A DNA stretch of 64,000 nucleotides from Glaciecola sp. GTDB lineage: Bacteria > Pseudomonadota > Gammaproteobacteria > Enterobacterales > Alteromonadaceae. Of this stretch, positions 10,427 to 19,487 are shown one piece after another. A program made the translations under genes and the position numbers. The stretch lies in contig JAAZVZ010000005.1 of NCBI GenBank assembly GCA_018623155.1, positions 62,001 through 126,000 of the forward strand, read 5' to 3'. How positions within the stretch are numbered: the stretch's first letter is position 1; every line of letters starts with the position of its first letter. Under the pieces are notes generated by a model that saw only the letters and a list, made by a program, of their open reading frames with translations, ran no database searches and was not told where the DNA came from.

Positions 10427-11599
10427 ATGTCAGATTCAATTGTCATTGTTGATGCTAAACGTAGTCCAGTGGGGGCAATGCTCGGTAATTTGAGTCCTCT
10501 GCAAGCAACGGAGGTAGGTGCGCAGGTCATCAAAGAGCTTGTACCTGAGACGTGTAAAAAACTCATTGATCAAGTCATTATGGGGTGTGTGTTACCTGCA
10601 GGGTTAGGTCAAGCACCGGCTCGACAAGCAGCATTGCATGCGGGGCTTTCGCATCAAGCGAGCGCCATAACGCTAAACAAAGTTTGCGGTTCTGGTTTAC
10701 AAGCAGTCATGACAGCGTCTGATAATTTGCGTCTTGGGTATGTGGATATGGTTGTGGCAGGTGGCATGGAATCAATGTCAAATGCTCCATATTTGTTAAG
10801 TAAGGCTCGTGCGGGTATGCGAATGGGGCACCAAATGACTTATGATCATATGTTTTTAGATGGGTTGGAAAATGCTTATGATGGCAAATCCATGGGGTAC
10901 TTTGCTCAACAAACGGCTAATGAACTGGCAATTACACGTCAACAGATGGATGCGTTTGCACTGTCTTCCTTAGAAAAAGCACAACATGCACAAATACAAG
11001 GCCACTTTACCTCTCAGATTGTCCCCATCGCGATACAGCAAGGCAATGACACCGTGGTGGTAGTAGAAGATGAAGCGCCCAAAACCGCACGACGTGAGAA
11101 AATACCTCAACTACGTCCTGCGTTTGCTAAAGATGGAACGATTACCGCAGCAAATTCGAGCTCAATTTCTGATGGCGCTGCAGCCTTGTTGTTAATGCGT
11201 GAAAGCACAGCTAAGGTTAGACATATCAAGGCAATGGCTAAGATCGTTGGTCATGCTACCCATGCACAAGCACCTGAGTCCTTTGCCACCGCACCCATTG
11301 GTGCAATTAAACAATTAATGACCAGCTTAAATTGGTCTGTTGATGACGTGGATTTATTTGAAATCAACGAAGCTTTTGCCATGGTGACCATGGCAACCAT
11401 GGACGCATTGCAGATCCCCTCTGCAAAAGTGAATATTCACGGCGGTGCTTGTGCTCTTGGTCACCCAATAGGAGCATCAGGTGCACGTATTTTAGTGACG
11501 CTGTGTCATGCTCTTATGATGAATAAAGGTAATAGAGGTATTGCTGCTTTGTGTATTGGTGGGGGTGAAGCCGTAGCTGTGGCGGTTGAAAACATTTAA
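10427..11599 (+). CDS. Acetyl-CoA C-acetyltransferase (thiolase)
   Basis: Condenses or thiolyses acetoacetyl-CoA. The ATG at 10427 is chosen because a strong AAAGGAGG lies just upstream and the resulting 390 residues is the family's standard length; a GTG at 10385 would extend it without family support. Catalytic residues are visible: LNKVCGSGLQAV (Cys87), NEAFA, GGACALGHPIGASGAR and a late ALCIGGGEAVAV (second active-site Cys). It is divergent from liuR and shares its operator region, so it likely handles the acetoacetyl-CoA end of leucine breakdown. An atoB/phaA-like role is the alternative wording for the same chemistry. Confidence 0.93.
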   Translation: MSDSIVIVDAKRSPVGAMLGNLSPLQATEVGAQVIKELVPETCKKLIDQVIMGCVLPAGLGQAPARQAALHAGLSHQASAITLNKVCGSGLQAVMTASDNLRLGYVDMVVAGGMESMSNAPYLLSKARAGMRMGHQMTYDHMFLDGLENAYDGKSMGYFAQQTANELAITRQQMDAFALSSLEKAQHAQIQGHFTSQIVPIAIQQGNDTVVVVEDEAPKTARREKIPQLRPAFAKDGTITAANSSSISDGAAALLLMRESTAKVRHIKAMAKIVGHATHAQAPESFATAPIGAIKQLMTSLNWSVDDVDLFEINEAFAMVTMATMDALQIPSAKVNIHGGACALGHPIGASGARILVTLCHALMMNKGNRGIAALCIGGGEAVAVAVENI

Positions 11600-11640
11600 A
11601 TACTTGCACTTTACTGCCGATACTTGCATTATGAATTGAG

Positions 11641-13113
11641 GTGGTTTGCAAGGTAGCGAGCGTGAGTGATTCAGTAGATTCAGATGTTATAGCCATGCTT
11701 GAGCGTCGTTTAGCACGCGAAAAAAAAGCTCGAGAGGAAGCGGAAAACCTTTTGATTGCCAAATCACGTGAGATTTATAAAGCCAATCAAGAGTTACAGA
11801 TTGCCCTTGCGAAAAGCGAGCAACGGCGTCAAGAGATGGCGTTTCTCGCGCGGACAACAGGCGCGTTGACGCTGTCAGAAAATAACGAAAACCTACTCGC
11901 TAACGTGTGCCAATTCACCTGCGAGTTTTTGCACGCTGAGTATGGTGTGGCTGCAGTTCAAATTACAAATTGTCACGCTTACGATATTCATACTCCAGTA
12001 TTCAGTATTCAAAAGCGCTGGCACGAGAACTGCAAACTTTTAACTGCCATTAATCAATTTGTTGAAAAATTGCCAGCGAATCAAGATTGGCAAGATTTTC
12101 CCTTTTTGTATTTAGAACAATCATTCCGTTTGTTGGTTAGACACAAGCCCCTTGATAATGAAAGCTACATTTTGGTGTGCTTTTTACTCAAAAAAAGCCC
12201 AGCCTCAGCGGAGGTTTACAACACATTAACCATCATTTTCCGTCAGCTTAAAAACCTTCTGTTAGCCCGTAAACTTGGGCTCAGTGGTGAAGCGCAATCC
12301 TTTGACTATGATGCCTTACGTTCTCAACTGAATCGTGCACGTGCACAACTCGAGCAATCCGAAAAAATGGCCTCATTGGGTCAACTTGCAGCCGGTGTGG
12401 CTCATGAAATCAATAACCCTGTTGGTTTTGTGCGTTCGAATATGGAGTCACTAAATGATTATCTATCTGATTTGAATGCTTTTGCCAAGGCATTAGAGGC
12501 ATGTGAAGATACACAAATTAAAGATTTATTTAGTCAATATGATGTAGCATATCTTTTAGAAGACAGTGCCGATATTGTGTCTTCCAATTTAGGTGGATTA
12601 GATCGGATCACTGAAATTGTGCAGGGGCTCAAATCATTTTCGCATCAAGGTGAAGCTCAAAATCTATCTTTTGACTTGAATCAGGTCATTCATACTGCGC
12701 TGAATGTTGCCAACAATGAATTAAAATACAAACACGATGTTACGACTCATTTATGTTCACAGCCCGCGTATATTTTTGGTCAACCAGGGCAGCTGCAACA
12801 GGTGTTTATTAATATGTTTGTTAATGCGGCTCAAGCGATGCCAAACGGTGGTGAATTAGACATATACTCCGATATCACAAAAGACTCCGTTGTTGTTATG
12901 ATCCGTGACACAGGATGTGGTATGGATAATGAGACTCTAGACAAATTGTTTAATCCGTTTTTTACCACCAAACCAGTGGGTGAAGGAACCGGTTTAGGCA
13001 TGTCTATTAGTTACAGTATCATCGAAGGGCATCAAGGGCATATTAAAATAGATTCTGAATTAGGGAAGGGAACAACGTTTACTCTGACCTTTCCGTTACA
13101 CAATTCAAACTGA
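11641..13113 (+). CDS. Sensor histidine kinase (orphan, cytoplasmic)
   Basis: About 490 residues with no membrane segment or signal peptide. Residues 20-70 form a charged coiled coil (ERRLAREKKAREEAE), 70-215 look like a diverged GAF-type sensory domain, and the kinase core follows: GQLAAGVAHEINNPVGFV with phospho-accepting His255, an N-box VFINMFVNAAQAMPNGG, DTGCGMD, and a G-box GEGTGLGMSIS. The NNPV H-box groups it with HisKA/NtrB-like kinases. No response regulator is adjacent, so the partner is encoded elsewhere. The start is uncertain: GTG at 11641, GTG at 11662 and ATG at 11695 are all in frame and none has a strong ribosome site. Confidence 0.88.
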   Translation: MVCKVASVSDSVDSDVIAMLERRLAREKKAREEAENLLIAKSREIYKANQELQIALAKSEQRRQEMAFLARTTGALTLSENNENLLANVCQFTCEFLHAEYGVAAVQITNCHAYDIHTPVFSIQKRWHENCKLLTAINQFVEKLPANQDWQDFPFLYLEQSFRLLVRHKPLDNESYILVCFLLKKSPASAEVYNTLTIIFRQLKNLLLARKLGLSGEAQSFDYDALRSQLNRARAQLEQSEKMASLGQLAAGVAHEINNPVGFVRSNMESLNDYLSDLNAFAKALEACEDTQIKDLFSQYDVAYLLEDSADIVSSNLGGLDRITEIVQGLKSFSHQGEAQNLSFDLNQVIHTALNVANNELKYKHDVTTHLCSQPAYIFGQPGQLQQVFINMFVNAAQAMPNGGELDIYSDITKDSVVVMIRDTGCGMDNETLDKLFNPFFTTKPVGEGTGLGMSISYSIIEGHQGHIKIDSELGKGTTFTLTFPLHNSN

Positions 13114-13140
13114 GATTATTTACCTGTTCAACAACATTGC

Positions 13141-14577
13141 TTAGGCATATTCTGAAAAGTGGGCATGCCATGGTGAAGGGGACTCAAACTGTCGATGAGA
13201 AAATTGTTGATATCCCGCTAATAAGCAATACCAACTCATGGTTGGGTAATATTGATGTAGTTTGTGCGTGGTTAGATACGCATTAATATCTTGGCCTGTT
13301 TGCCAAAGTTGCATCAATTGTTGCAGGTGAGCAGTACGATGTTTTGCCTGACTTGCTTCTTTCCAGTACTTGGAATCACAGCGATTACTCGCACAATAAT
13401 GTGCAGAAATGTAATCTTTTATCCCCAAAAAACGACTGCGAATATTATCATTAAACGCATCTTGAAAATGCAACGTTTCTTTACCTGCCAAATACGCACC
13501 AATAAACTGCACAACCGTTTCTTGTACTAGATGCAATGCAGTGGCCTCCAGCGGTTCAATAAACCCTTGTGCTAAACCGACAGCCACACAGTTTTTGTGC
13601 CAATGCTTGGATACTTGGCCAACCTTCATTTTTAGATGACGGGCGGGTGAGCTTTTGTCTATACCAAGATGATTTCTGAGCTCGTCTTCAGCGGCCTCTT
13701 TATCGATGAAGTGAGAACTGTAAACATACCCATTACCAACTCTAGAGGTTAAAGGGATCCGCCAAGCCCAACCTGAGGAAAGCGCAGTTGCTTGAGTTTG
13801 CATGGGCTCCAGATTTTCTCTTTTAGTGGGTATGGCAATCGCAGAGTCATTGAGTAGATTGTCTGCAAACGATTCAAAAGGCACATTAAGTGTTTGTTGT
13901 AAGAGTAACCCTTGAAATCCAGAGCAATCAAAAAATAATTCTCCATGATACTGCGTTTGTTGTTTACCATGTAAAACGGCAATGCCATTTTCACAGCTCT
14001 TAACGTCTTTTATAGTGTCCACGCATCGCTTTATTCCTTGTTTTTGTCCAAAATCAGCTAAAAAAGCACCGAGTTTGTAACTATCAAAGTGATACCCATA
14101 ATTACAGGAACCACCGTTTAGAGATATCTCACACGGAGCGATGTTTTTATGGGTGAGATATGCCGTTAAAAAATACGGATCTGGTTTAACTGGAGCGGGA
14201 TACCCTTGCATCATGGTATGGCAAGCATGCATAAATTCTATTGCTGTCCTAGCATCGGTAGAAGCAGGGAAGGGATGAAAATAATCGTCCAAAAACGGAC
14301 GTTTGGGGTCAGGTTTACACCAGTGACGAAATTGAATCCCATATTTATAAGTGGCATCACATTTAGGCATCCAATCCTGTTCTTGGATCCCTAGCAAGTC
14401 AAAAAACACCTTCAATTGTGGCGTAGAGCCCTCACCAACACCAATAATACCAATATCATCCGATTCAATTACAGTTATCCTGTAACCCAATGGTGCCAGT
14501 TTAAGATGCAGTAAATTAGCGCTCATCCATCCGGCAGTACCACCGCCTAAAACAATGATGTTCTTGTTTTTTTTCAT
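13141..14577 (-). CDS. Flavin-dependent (tryptophan-type) halogenase-like protein
   Basis: 478-residue protein with the FAD motif IVLGGGTAGWMSANLL and the family GWxWxIP signature as SGWAWRIPL. The conserved catalytic Lys is present in CDATYKYGIQFRHW (Lys78), and GFIEPLEATALHL matches the conserved EPLEST-like stretch. These enzymes use FADH2 from a separate reductase, oxygen and halide to halogenate indoles. In marine bacteria and Xanthomonas relatives, members often lie beside TonB receptors and sugar-use genes; here it is next to amylases and a LacI regulator rather than a biosynthetic cluster. The real substrate is unknown, and halogenation is inferred from preserved residues only. Confidence 0.88.
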   Translation of the reverse strand: MKKNKNIIVLGGGTAGWMSANLLHLKLAPLGYRITVIESDDIGIIGVGEGSTPQLKVFFDLLGIQEQDWMPKCDATYKYGIQFRHWCKPDPKRPFLDDYFHPFPASTDARTAIEFMHACHTMMQGYPAPVKPDPYFLTAYLTHKNIAPCEISLNGGSCNYGYHFDSYKLGAFLADFGQKQGIKRCVDTIKDVKSCENGIAVLHGKQQTQYHGELFFDCSGFQGLLLQQTLNVPFESFADNLLNDSAIAIPTKRENLEPMQTQATALSSGWAWRIPLTSRVGNGYVYSSHFIDKEAAEDELRNHLGIDKSSPARHLKMKVGQVSKHWHKNCVAVGLAQGFIEPLEATALHLVQETVVQFIGAYLAGKETLHFQDAFNDNIRSRFLGIKDYISAHYCASNRCDSKYWKEASQAKHRTAHLQQLMQLWQTGQDINAYLTTHKLHQYYPTMSWYCLLAGYQQFSHRQFESPSPWHAHFSEYA

Positions 14578-14588
14578 CGCTTTTATAT

Positions 14589-14604
14589 CTGAATACGTAT
14601 GCAG
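14589..14604. promoter_or_regulatory. LacI-type operator palindrome between halogenase and amylase genes
   Basis: CTGAATACGTATGCAG is a 16-bp palindrome centred on ACGT; seven of eight base pairs of the half-sites match. It lies 12 bp upstream of the halogenase start and 78 bp upstream of the amylase start in the divergent promoter. CG-centred palindromes of this kind are typical LacI-family operators, and a LacI-family gene lies at 18268. Assignment to that regulator is inference. Confidence 0.6.
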
Positions 14605-14681
14605 ATTTTGACCTACGTCTTGTTCTGTCTAAATGAGATAGTTAACATTATCTTATCTTACTTTTGTCAGATAGAACAAGC

Positions 14682-16523
14682 ATGCGCATAATCATTCAAT
14701 TCTTTTTCCTTTTTTTCTTAGTCGCTCCTATCAATGCCCAAACCATTCATCCATTACACTGGTATACAGGCATGCACTCGCCAGAACTTCAACTCATGGT
14801 TCATGCACCGGATTTACCGTATCCTCTAGCTGAATATAGTGCTTTGATTAACGGAAAGGGTATTGTTTTAAAAGATTCCACTAGCCTGGATAATCCAAAT
14901 TATTTGTGGCTTGACTTACTCATCGACTCGAGTGCGCCGCCTCAAACCATAACAATAACGTTTCAGCATGAACGTGGACATGAATGGACGAATGCTTATG
15001 CCTTACTTGAACGAGCGCCAAATAGCGCAACTCGTGAAGGATTTTCGGCCAAAGATGTGATTTATTTACTGACTCCCGATCGTTTTATTAATGGTGACCC
15101 AAACAATGATAACGTAGAAGGCTATCGCGAACGAGCCAACCCGAGTTATAAAGGGGGACGTCATGGGGGAGATATTCAAGGTATGATCAACGCCATTGAT
15201 TATTTGGCTGAGATGGGTTTTACGCAAGTTTGGACGATGCCTTTATTGCAAAATAATATGGAACGATATTCTTATCATGGTTATTCCACGACAGATTATT
15301 ATCAAATTGACCCGCGTTTAGGCACCAATGAGCTCTATGCTAAATACTCTAGGATGGCCAAAGCAAAAGGTATTGGGACGATAAAAGATATGATTTTGAA
15401 TCACATTGGTTCAGAACACATATGGATGAAAGACATGCCTAGTTCTGATTGGATCAATCATGGCAATACATTTGTTCCTACGACTCATCGAAGAGAAACG
15501 CTACACGATCCGCACAGTACAGCAGAAGATCGTCTGGCGTTCACAGATGGTTGGTTTGTGCCAACCATGCCAGATCTGAATCAACGCAATCCATATCTTG
15601 CGACATATCTCATTCAAAAAGCAATATGGTGGGTAGAATACGCTGATTTAACAGGTATTCGGGTAGATACGTACTCATATTCTGATAAAGACTTTTTAGC
15701 ACAATGGAATCGTGCCTTAATGAGTGAATATCCAAATCTGACGATAGTGGGTGAAGAATGGTCTGTAAATCCAGCTATCACGGCCTATTGGCAAGCGGGG
15801 TCAAAACGTCACGATGAATATGAATCCGCGTTGCCCAGTGTAATGGATTTTCCACTTCAAACCACATTTGTAAAGGCTTTGCTAGATGAGGAAACATGGG
15901 GCACTGGTCTGGTAAAATTACACGAAGTCATTGCCAGCGATTTTTTATACGGAAACCCATATAAATTAGTTATCTTTCCAGATAATCATGATATGGGACG
16001 TATTAAATCTCAACTTGGTGATGACGAAGATTTGTTTAAAATGGCATTGACGTTTTTTGCAACAATGAGAGGTATTCCGCAATTTTTCTATGGGACCGAA
16101 ATCGGTATGTCTAACCATGGTAATGACGATCATGGCATCATTCGAAATCCATTTCCTGGTGGTTTCGCTGATGACAGCGTAAATGCGATAACGGGTGTTG
16201 GCTTATCTGAAGAAGCTCGTCAGACGCAGGAATACATGAGGTGGTTGTTAAACTTCCGACAAAACAGTCCTGCAATTACTCATGGTAAGATGATTCAATA
16301 CACTCCAAAAAATGGGGTATATTCTTTTTTTAGAGTGCATGCTGAGCAAATACTCATGGTCGTTCTGAACAAAAATGAAGAAGAACATCTTTTCACGCCT
16401 GATGCTTTTCCAACCATGTTAGAGTCAGTACAAACGTTTACTGATGCGCAAACTGGGCAAAGCTATGGCCGTGATGCGATACAGATACCTGCTCGCAGTG
16501 TACAAATTTTTATCATCCAATAG
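14682..16523 (+). CDS. Alpha-amylase family protein, exported (GH13, cyclomaltodextrinase/neopullulanase-like)
   Basis: The ATG at 14682 starts a clear signal peptide (MRIIIQFFFLFFLVAPINA, then QT), so the product is periplasmic or secreted; a TTG at 14664 is disfavoured. An N-terminal immunoglobulin-like domain (about 20-115) precedes the GH13 barrel. Catalytic residues: GIRVDTYSY (nucleophile Asp329), VGEEW (acid/base Glu358), FPDNHD (Asp437). A C-terminal beta domain follows. The arrangement resembles SusA-type neopullulanases and cyclomaltodextrinases, which open alpha-glucans or cyclodextrins. The second amylase gene starts 10 bp after its stop. Confidence 0.9.
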   Translation: MRIIIQFFFLFFLVAPINAQTIHPLHWYTGMHSPELQLMVHAPDLPYPLAEYSALINGKGIVLKDSTSLDNPNYLWLDLLIDSSAPPQTITITFQHERGHEWTNAYALLERAPNSATREGFSAKDVIYLLTPDRFINGDPNNDNVEGYRERANPSYKGGRHGGDIQGMINAIDYLAEMGFTQVWTMPLLQNNMERYSYHGYSTTDYYQIDPRLGTNELYAKYSRMAKAKGIGTIKDMILNHIGSEHIWMKDMPSSDWINHGNTFVPTTHRRETLHDPHSTAEDRLAFTDGWFVPTMPDLNQRNPYLATYLIQKAIWWVEYADLTGIRVDTYSYSDKDFLAQWNRALMSEYPNLTIVGEEWSVNPAITAYWQAGSKRHDEYESALPSVMDFPLQTTFVKALLDEETWGTGLVKLHEVIASDFLYGNPYKLVIFPDNHDMGRIKSQLGDDEDLFKMALTFFATMRGIPQFFYGTEIGMSNHGNDDHGIIRNPFPGGFADDSVNAITGVGLSEEARQTQEYMRWLLNFRQNSPAITHGKMIQYTPKNGVYSFFRVHAEQILMVVLNKNEEEHLFTPDAFPTMLESVQTFTDAQTGQSYGRDAIQIPARSVQIFIIQ

Positions 16524-16533
16524 GAAATCAGAC

Positions 16534-18219
16534 ATGACAAGAGCGTTTTCACTGACTATTCTGGCTGCTTCAACGTCCATTCTTTTCGCTTGTAATAGTA
16601 CTTCAGATGCGCCAAGTAGAATGGTTACTCCAAGCAAACCTGCCCTGGTAGGCACTCAGCATCCTTTCGCAAGTGAAGCGATTTATTTTTTGATGACCGA
16701 TCGGTTTGTCGATGGTGATCCGACCAATAACTATGAAGATCAGGGCGGTGATTTCCCAACTTGGGAAGGAAAACTGGAAGGTCCCGATGGGCAAGTCGCT
16801 TATGTTGGCTACATGGGCGGTGACTTCCAAGGAGTACTCAATAATGCGGATTACTTTGTCGACTTGGGCTTTAGTGCATTATGGATGACCCCCATTGTTG
16901 ATAATCCAGACCAAGCCTTTGCTGGTGGTGAGCCAATTGAATTTGGTGGGATGTTCAAAGATGGAAACAAAACCGGTTATCACGGTTATTGGGCTTCTAA
17001 CTTTTATAAAGAAGATGAACATCTGGTGTCTCCAGGCTTAGATTATGAAGCACTTAATAAAGCCTTGGCACAAAAGGGACTTAAAACGATTTTAGATGTT
17101 GTAGCAAACCACGGCTCCCCATCGTTTACCATGGAAATTGATCAGCCTAAGTTTGGAGAGTTGTACGATATTGACGGAAATTTGGTTGCTGATCATTTTA
17201 ATCTAGACCCAACCAAGCTCAGTCAAAATGAACCTTTGCATGATTTTTTTCACCAATATCCAGATATCTTACAATTATCAAATTTAGATGATACCAACCC
17301 AGCCGTACAAGATTATTTGATTAATAGTTATCTGCATTGGATTGAGAAGGGTGCATCTGCTTTTCGTATTGATACCATTAAACACGTACCACATCGCTTT
17401 TGGCGGATAATGGCAGACCGTATCCGCGAACAGCACCCTGATTTTTTCATGTTCGCAGAAAGCTACGACTACAATGCTAATTTTATTGCTCAACATACGC
17501 TACCCAAAAACGGGGGCATCAGTGTCTTAGATTTCCCAGGACAAGGCGCGATGACAAAAGTATTTGAAAATCCAGAAAGTGATTTTGCTGAATTAGAAGA
17601 TTATTTACATTTGACCCATGGCCCATACCATAACGTTTATGAACTCACCACATTCTATGATAATCACGATATGCGTCGAATGAACGCGGATGATATGGGG
17701 TTTGTGAATGCGCATAACTGGTTATTTACCACTCGTGGCATTCCTGTATTGTACCAAGGCAGTGAGTTTGGTTATATGCGCGGTACGTCTGAACACATGG
17801 GTAATCGCAACTTTGTGGGACAAGAACGACTTGATGCGGGTAAAAATCACATAATATACAGGGAGCTCAAAACCATTGCGAATGTGCGTAAAGCATTACC
17901 GGCATTGCAACGCGGTTTACAAATTAACCTTGAACTCAGTGGGCAAACTGCCAGTTTTTACCGGGTGATAGATACAGAAGAAACACAGCAAATCGCGCTT
18001 GTCTTACTAAACAAAGGCGACACTGCTGCAGACTTTGAAGTCAGTACAATGCTCCAAGCGGGTTCATGGCATGAGACCATATCAGGCATGAAGCAAACTG
18101 TCACAGATACATTGACCACCCAAGTCAAACCACATGGCGTGCAAGTTTGGGTTTTAAATGAATCAGTGAGTCAACCTGAGTTACTTCAAGCTGCATTGCA
18201 TGCAGTACAATATAAATAA
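16534..18219 (+). CDS. Alpha-amylase family lipoprotein (GH13)
   Basis: The ATG at 16534 follows AGGAAAT and opens a lipoprotein signal with lipobox LFAC (Cys20), so the enzyme is probably membrane-anchored facing the periplasm or cell surface; an upstream in-frame extension would overlap the previous gene and spoil the signal. The 561 residues include YFLMTDRFVDGDP, the calcium/substrate segment DVVANHG, nucleophile Asp280 in AFRIDTIKH, Glu309 in FAESYD and Asp379 in FYDNHDM. There is no N-terminal Ig-like domain, unlike its neighbour. The pair would act together on starch or maltodextrin outside the cytoplasm. Maltodextrin uptake genes are not in the window. Confidence 0.9.
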   Translation: MTRAFSLTILAASTSILFACNSTSDAPSRMVTPSKPALVGTQHPFASEAIYFLMTDRFVDGDPTNNYEDQGGDFPTWEGKLEGPDGQVAYVGYMGGDFQGVLNNADYFVDLGFSALWMTPIVDNPDQAFAGGEPIEFGGMFKDGNKTGYHGYWASNFYKEDEHLVSPGLDYEALNKALAQKGLKTILDVVANHGSPSFTMEIDQPKFGELYDIDGNLVADHFNLDPTKLSQNEPLHDFFHQYPDILQLSNLDDTNPAVQDYLINSYLHWIEKGASAFRIDTIKHVPHRFWRIMADRIREQHPDFFMFAESYDYNANFIAQHTLPKNGGISVLDFPGQGAMTKVFENPESDFAELEDYLHLTHGPYHNVYELTTFYDNHDMRRMNADDMGFVNAHNWLFTTRGIPVLYQGSEFGYMRGTSEHMGNRNFVGQERLDAGKNHIIYRELKTIANVRKALPALQRGLQINLELSGQTASFYRVIDTEETQQIALVLLNKGDTAADFEVSTMLQAGSWHETISGMKQTVTDTLTTQVKPHGVQVWVLNESVSQPELLQAALHAVQYK

Positions 18220-18233
18220 TAAAATCAGTTAAG

Positions 18234-18272
18234 TAAAAGGGGGCCTGTGGTGATGCAAGCTCCTTTTTTAGG
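18234..18272. terminator. Possible bidirectional terminator between amylase and LacI genes
   Basis: A run AAAAGGGGGC at 18236-18245 can pair imperfectly with GCTCCTTTTTT around 18258-18269, giving an A/T-flanked hairpin usable on both strands between convergent genes. Pairing includes wobbles and a bulge, so it is only moderately supported. Confidence 0.45.
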
Positions 18273-19302
18273 TTTTAGAATACGGTTTACTGCTATCTCT
18301 TATAATTAATGAAGCGGGAATAAGCGTATCTGAAGTGCTCTCATTGTTGATTTGTTTTAAAATATGTTCAACAAGGGTGCCGCCAGCAGCTTTGGTATCC
18401 TGCTGAACTGTGGTTAGAGCGGGTTCGGCAAATGCTGCAATCGGGATATTGTCATAACCTGTTACCGCAATATCCTCTGGGCAACGCAAGCCAACTTGCC
18501 GCATAGCTTGGATAACACCTAACGCAATAAGGTCGCTGGCGCAGACAATTGCATCCGGATGATCACCTTCCGCAAAAAGTTCAATAGCAGCTTCCATACC
18601 TGCTTCAACGGTGAATATGGCATCAAATTGGCCAAAGTATTGATCCATCAAATTGGCTTGTGTGAGAGCGTGTGTAAAGCCCTGAAAACGAGCTAAGAAT
18701 TCTGGGGCATGTGAATCCGCTTCTCCAACAAATGCAAAGCGAGTTCGACCTTGAGCAATGAGATGTTCGGTAACAACATATCCCCCTTGAAAATTATTAC
18801 TGCCGACAGAAATGCCTGGATACTTGGGATCGGCAGCTCCCCAGCGCACAAAGTGAGTATCTTGTTCTTGTAATTGATTAATTTTGGCTTCGTAATCTAG
18901 GTAGTCTCCGTAGCCAAGAAGAATGAGACCATCCGCTTTGTGAGTGTCTTCAAATTCTGCGTGCCAGTCATCAGTCAAATTTTGAAAAGAAACTAATAAA
19001 TCATAATTTGCAGCAGAACACGCTTTTGTAATAGAACCTAATATAGAGATAAAAAACGGGTTAATTTGCGAATCGTCGGTTGAGGGATCTTCAAACAACA
19101 ATAGCGCTATAGTGCTTGAACGTTGTTTGCGTAAATTACTGGCATTCTTATCAACTTTATAATTAAGTTCTTTGGCAATTTGCTGAATTCGCTCTCTGGT
19201 TTCCCTGTTAACTAATGGCGAGTTAGAAAGGGCTCTTGATACCGTAGATTGTGATACGCCGGCACGATGGGCGATGTCAAAAGAGGTCGCTTTACCCTTC
19301 AT
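18268..19302 (-). CDS. LacI-family transcriptional regulator, probably of the starch/maltodextrin genes
   Basis: 344 residues. The N-terminal HTH reads ATSFDIAHRAGVSQSTVSRALS with the hinge helix NASNLRKQ, then a periplasmic-binding-like effector domain (GGYVVTEHLIAQGRTRFAFVGE, AIVCASDLIALGVIQAM, VTGYDNIPIAAFAEPALTTV). It converges with the amylase genes. By context it should respond to a maltose- or glucan-derived sugar and bind the CG-centred palindrome at 14589. A short inverted repeat TTAAGA-AAC-TCTTAA overlaps its own leader. Confidence 0.92.
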   Translation of the reverse strand: MKGKATSFDIAHRAGVSQSTVSRALSNSPLVNRETRERIQQIAKELNYKVDKNASNLRKQRSSTIALLLFEDPSTDDSQINPFFISILGSITKACSAANYDLLVSFQNLTDDWHAEFEDTHKADGLILLGYGDYLDYEAKINQLQEQDTHFVRWGAADPKYPGISVGSNNFQGGYVVTEHLIAQGRTRFAFVGEADSHAPEFLARFQGFTHALTQANLMDQYFGQFDAIFTVEAGMEAAIELFAEGDHPDAIVCASDLIALGVIQAMRQVGLRCPEDIAVTGYDNIPIAAFAEPALTTVQQDTKAAGGTLVEHILKQINNESTSDTLIPASLIIRDSSKPYSKT

Positions 19303-19311
19303 ATTGGTTCC

Positions 19312-19326
19312 TTAAGAAACTCTTAA
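19312..19326. repeat. Inverted repeat at the LacI-family gene leader
   Basis: TTAAGA and TCTTAA are perfect 6-bp inverted arms separated by AAC, 9 to 24 bases upstream of the regulator's start codon on the minus strand. One arm overlaps the ribosome-binding region (AAGGA), so either an autoregulatory site or a small leader hairpin is possible. Confidence 0.35.
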
Positions 19327-19442
19327 CATTATGATTCTTAGATGATTATGCCGAAGTAATGCATAAATGCAAGTCTCTATGCAATTTTATGCAATAGGTG
19401 ATAACGACTATAAAAAAAGCCTATGCCTCATGGCTGACAGTG

Positions 19443-19449
19443 GTATAAT
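19443..19449 (+). promoter_or_regulatory. Likely -10 element of the glnS promoter
   Basis: A consensus TATAAT lies at 19444-19449, about 40 bases before the glnS start codon, in the otherwise AT-rich region between the LacI gene and glnS. The -35 is not clear. Confidence 0.45.
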
Positions 19450-19487
19450 CGGCGATAATAAAATATTTAATTTCAAGGATACCTTGC

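Noticed and set aside
13141..18219. Halogenase region as a natural-product biosynthetic cluster
   Set aside because: No synthetases, no polyketide genes, no flavin reductase and no transporter of that type; neighbours are amylases and a sugar regulator.
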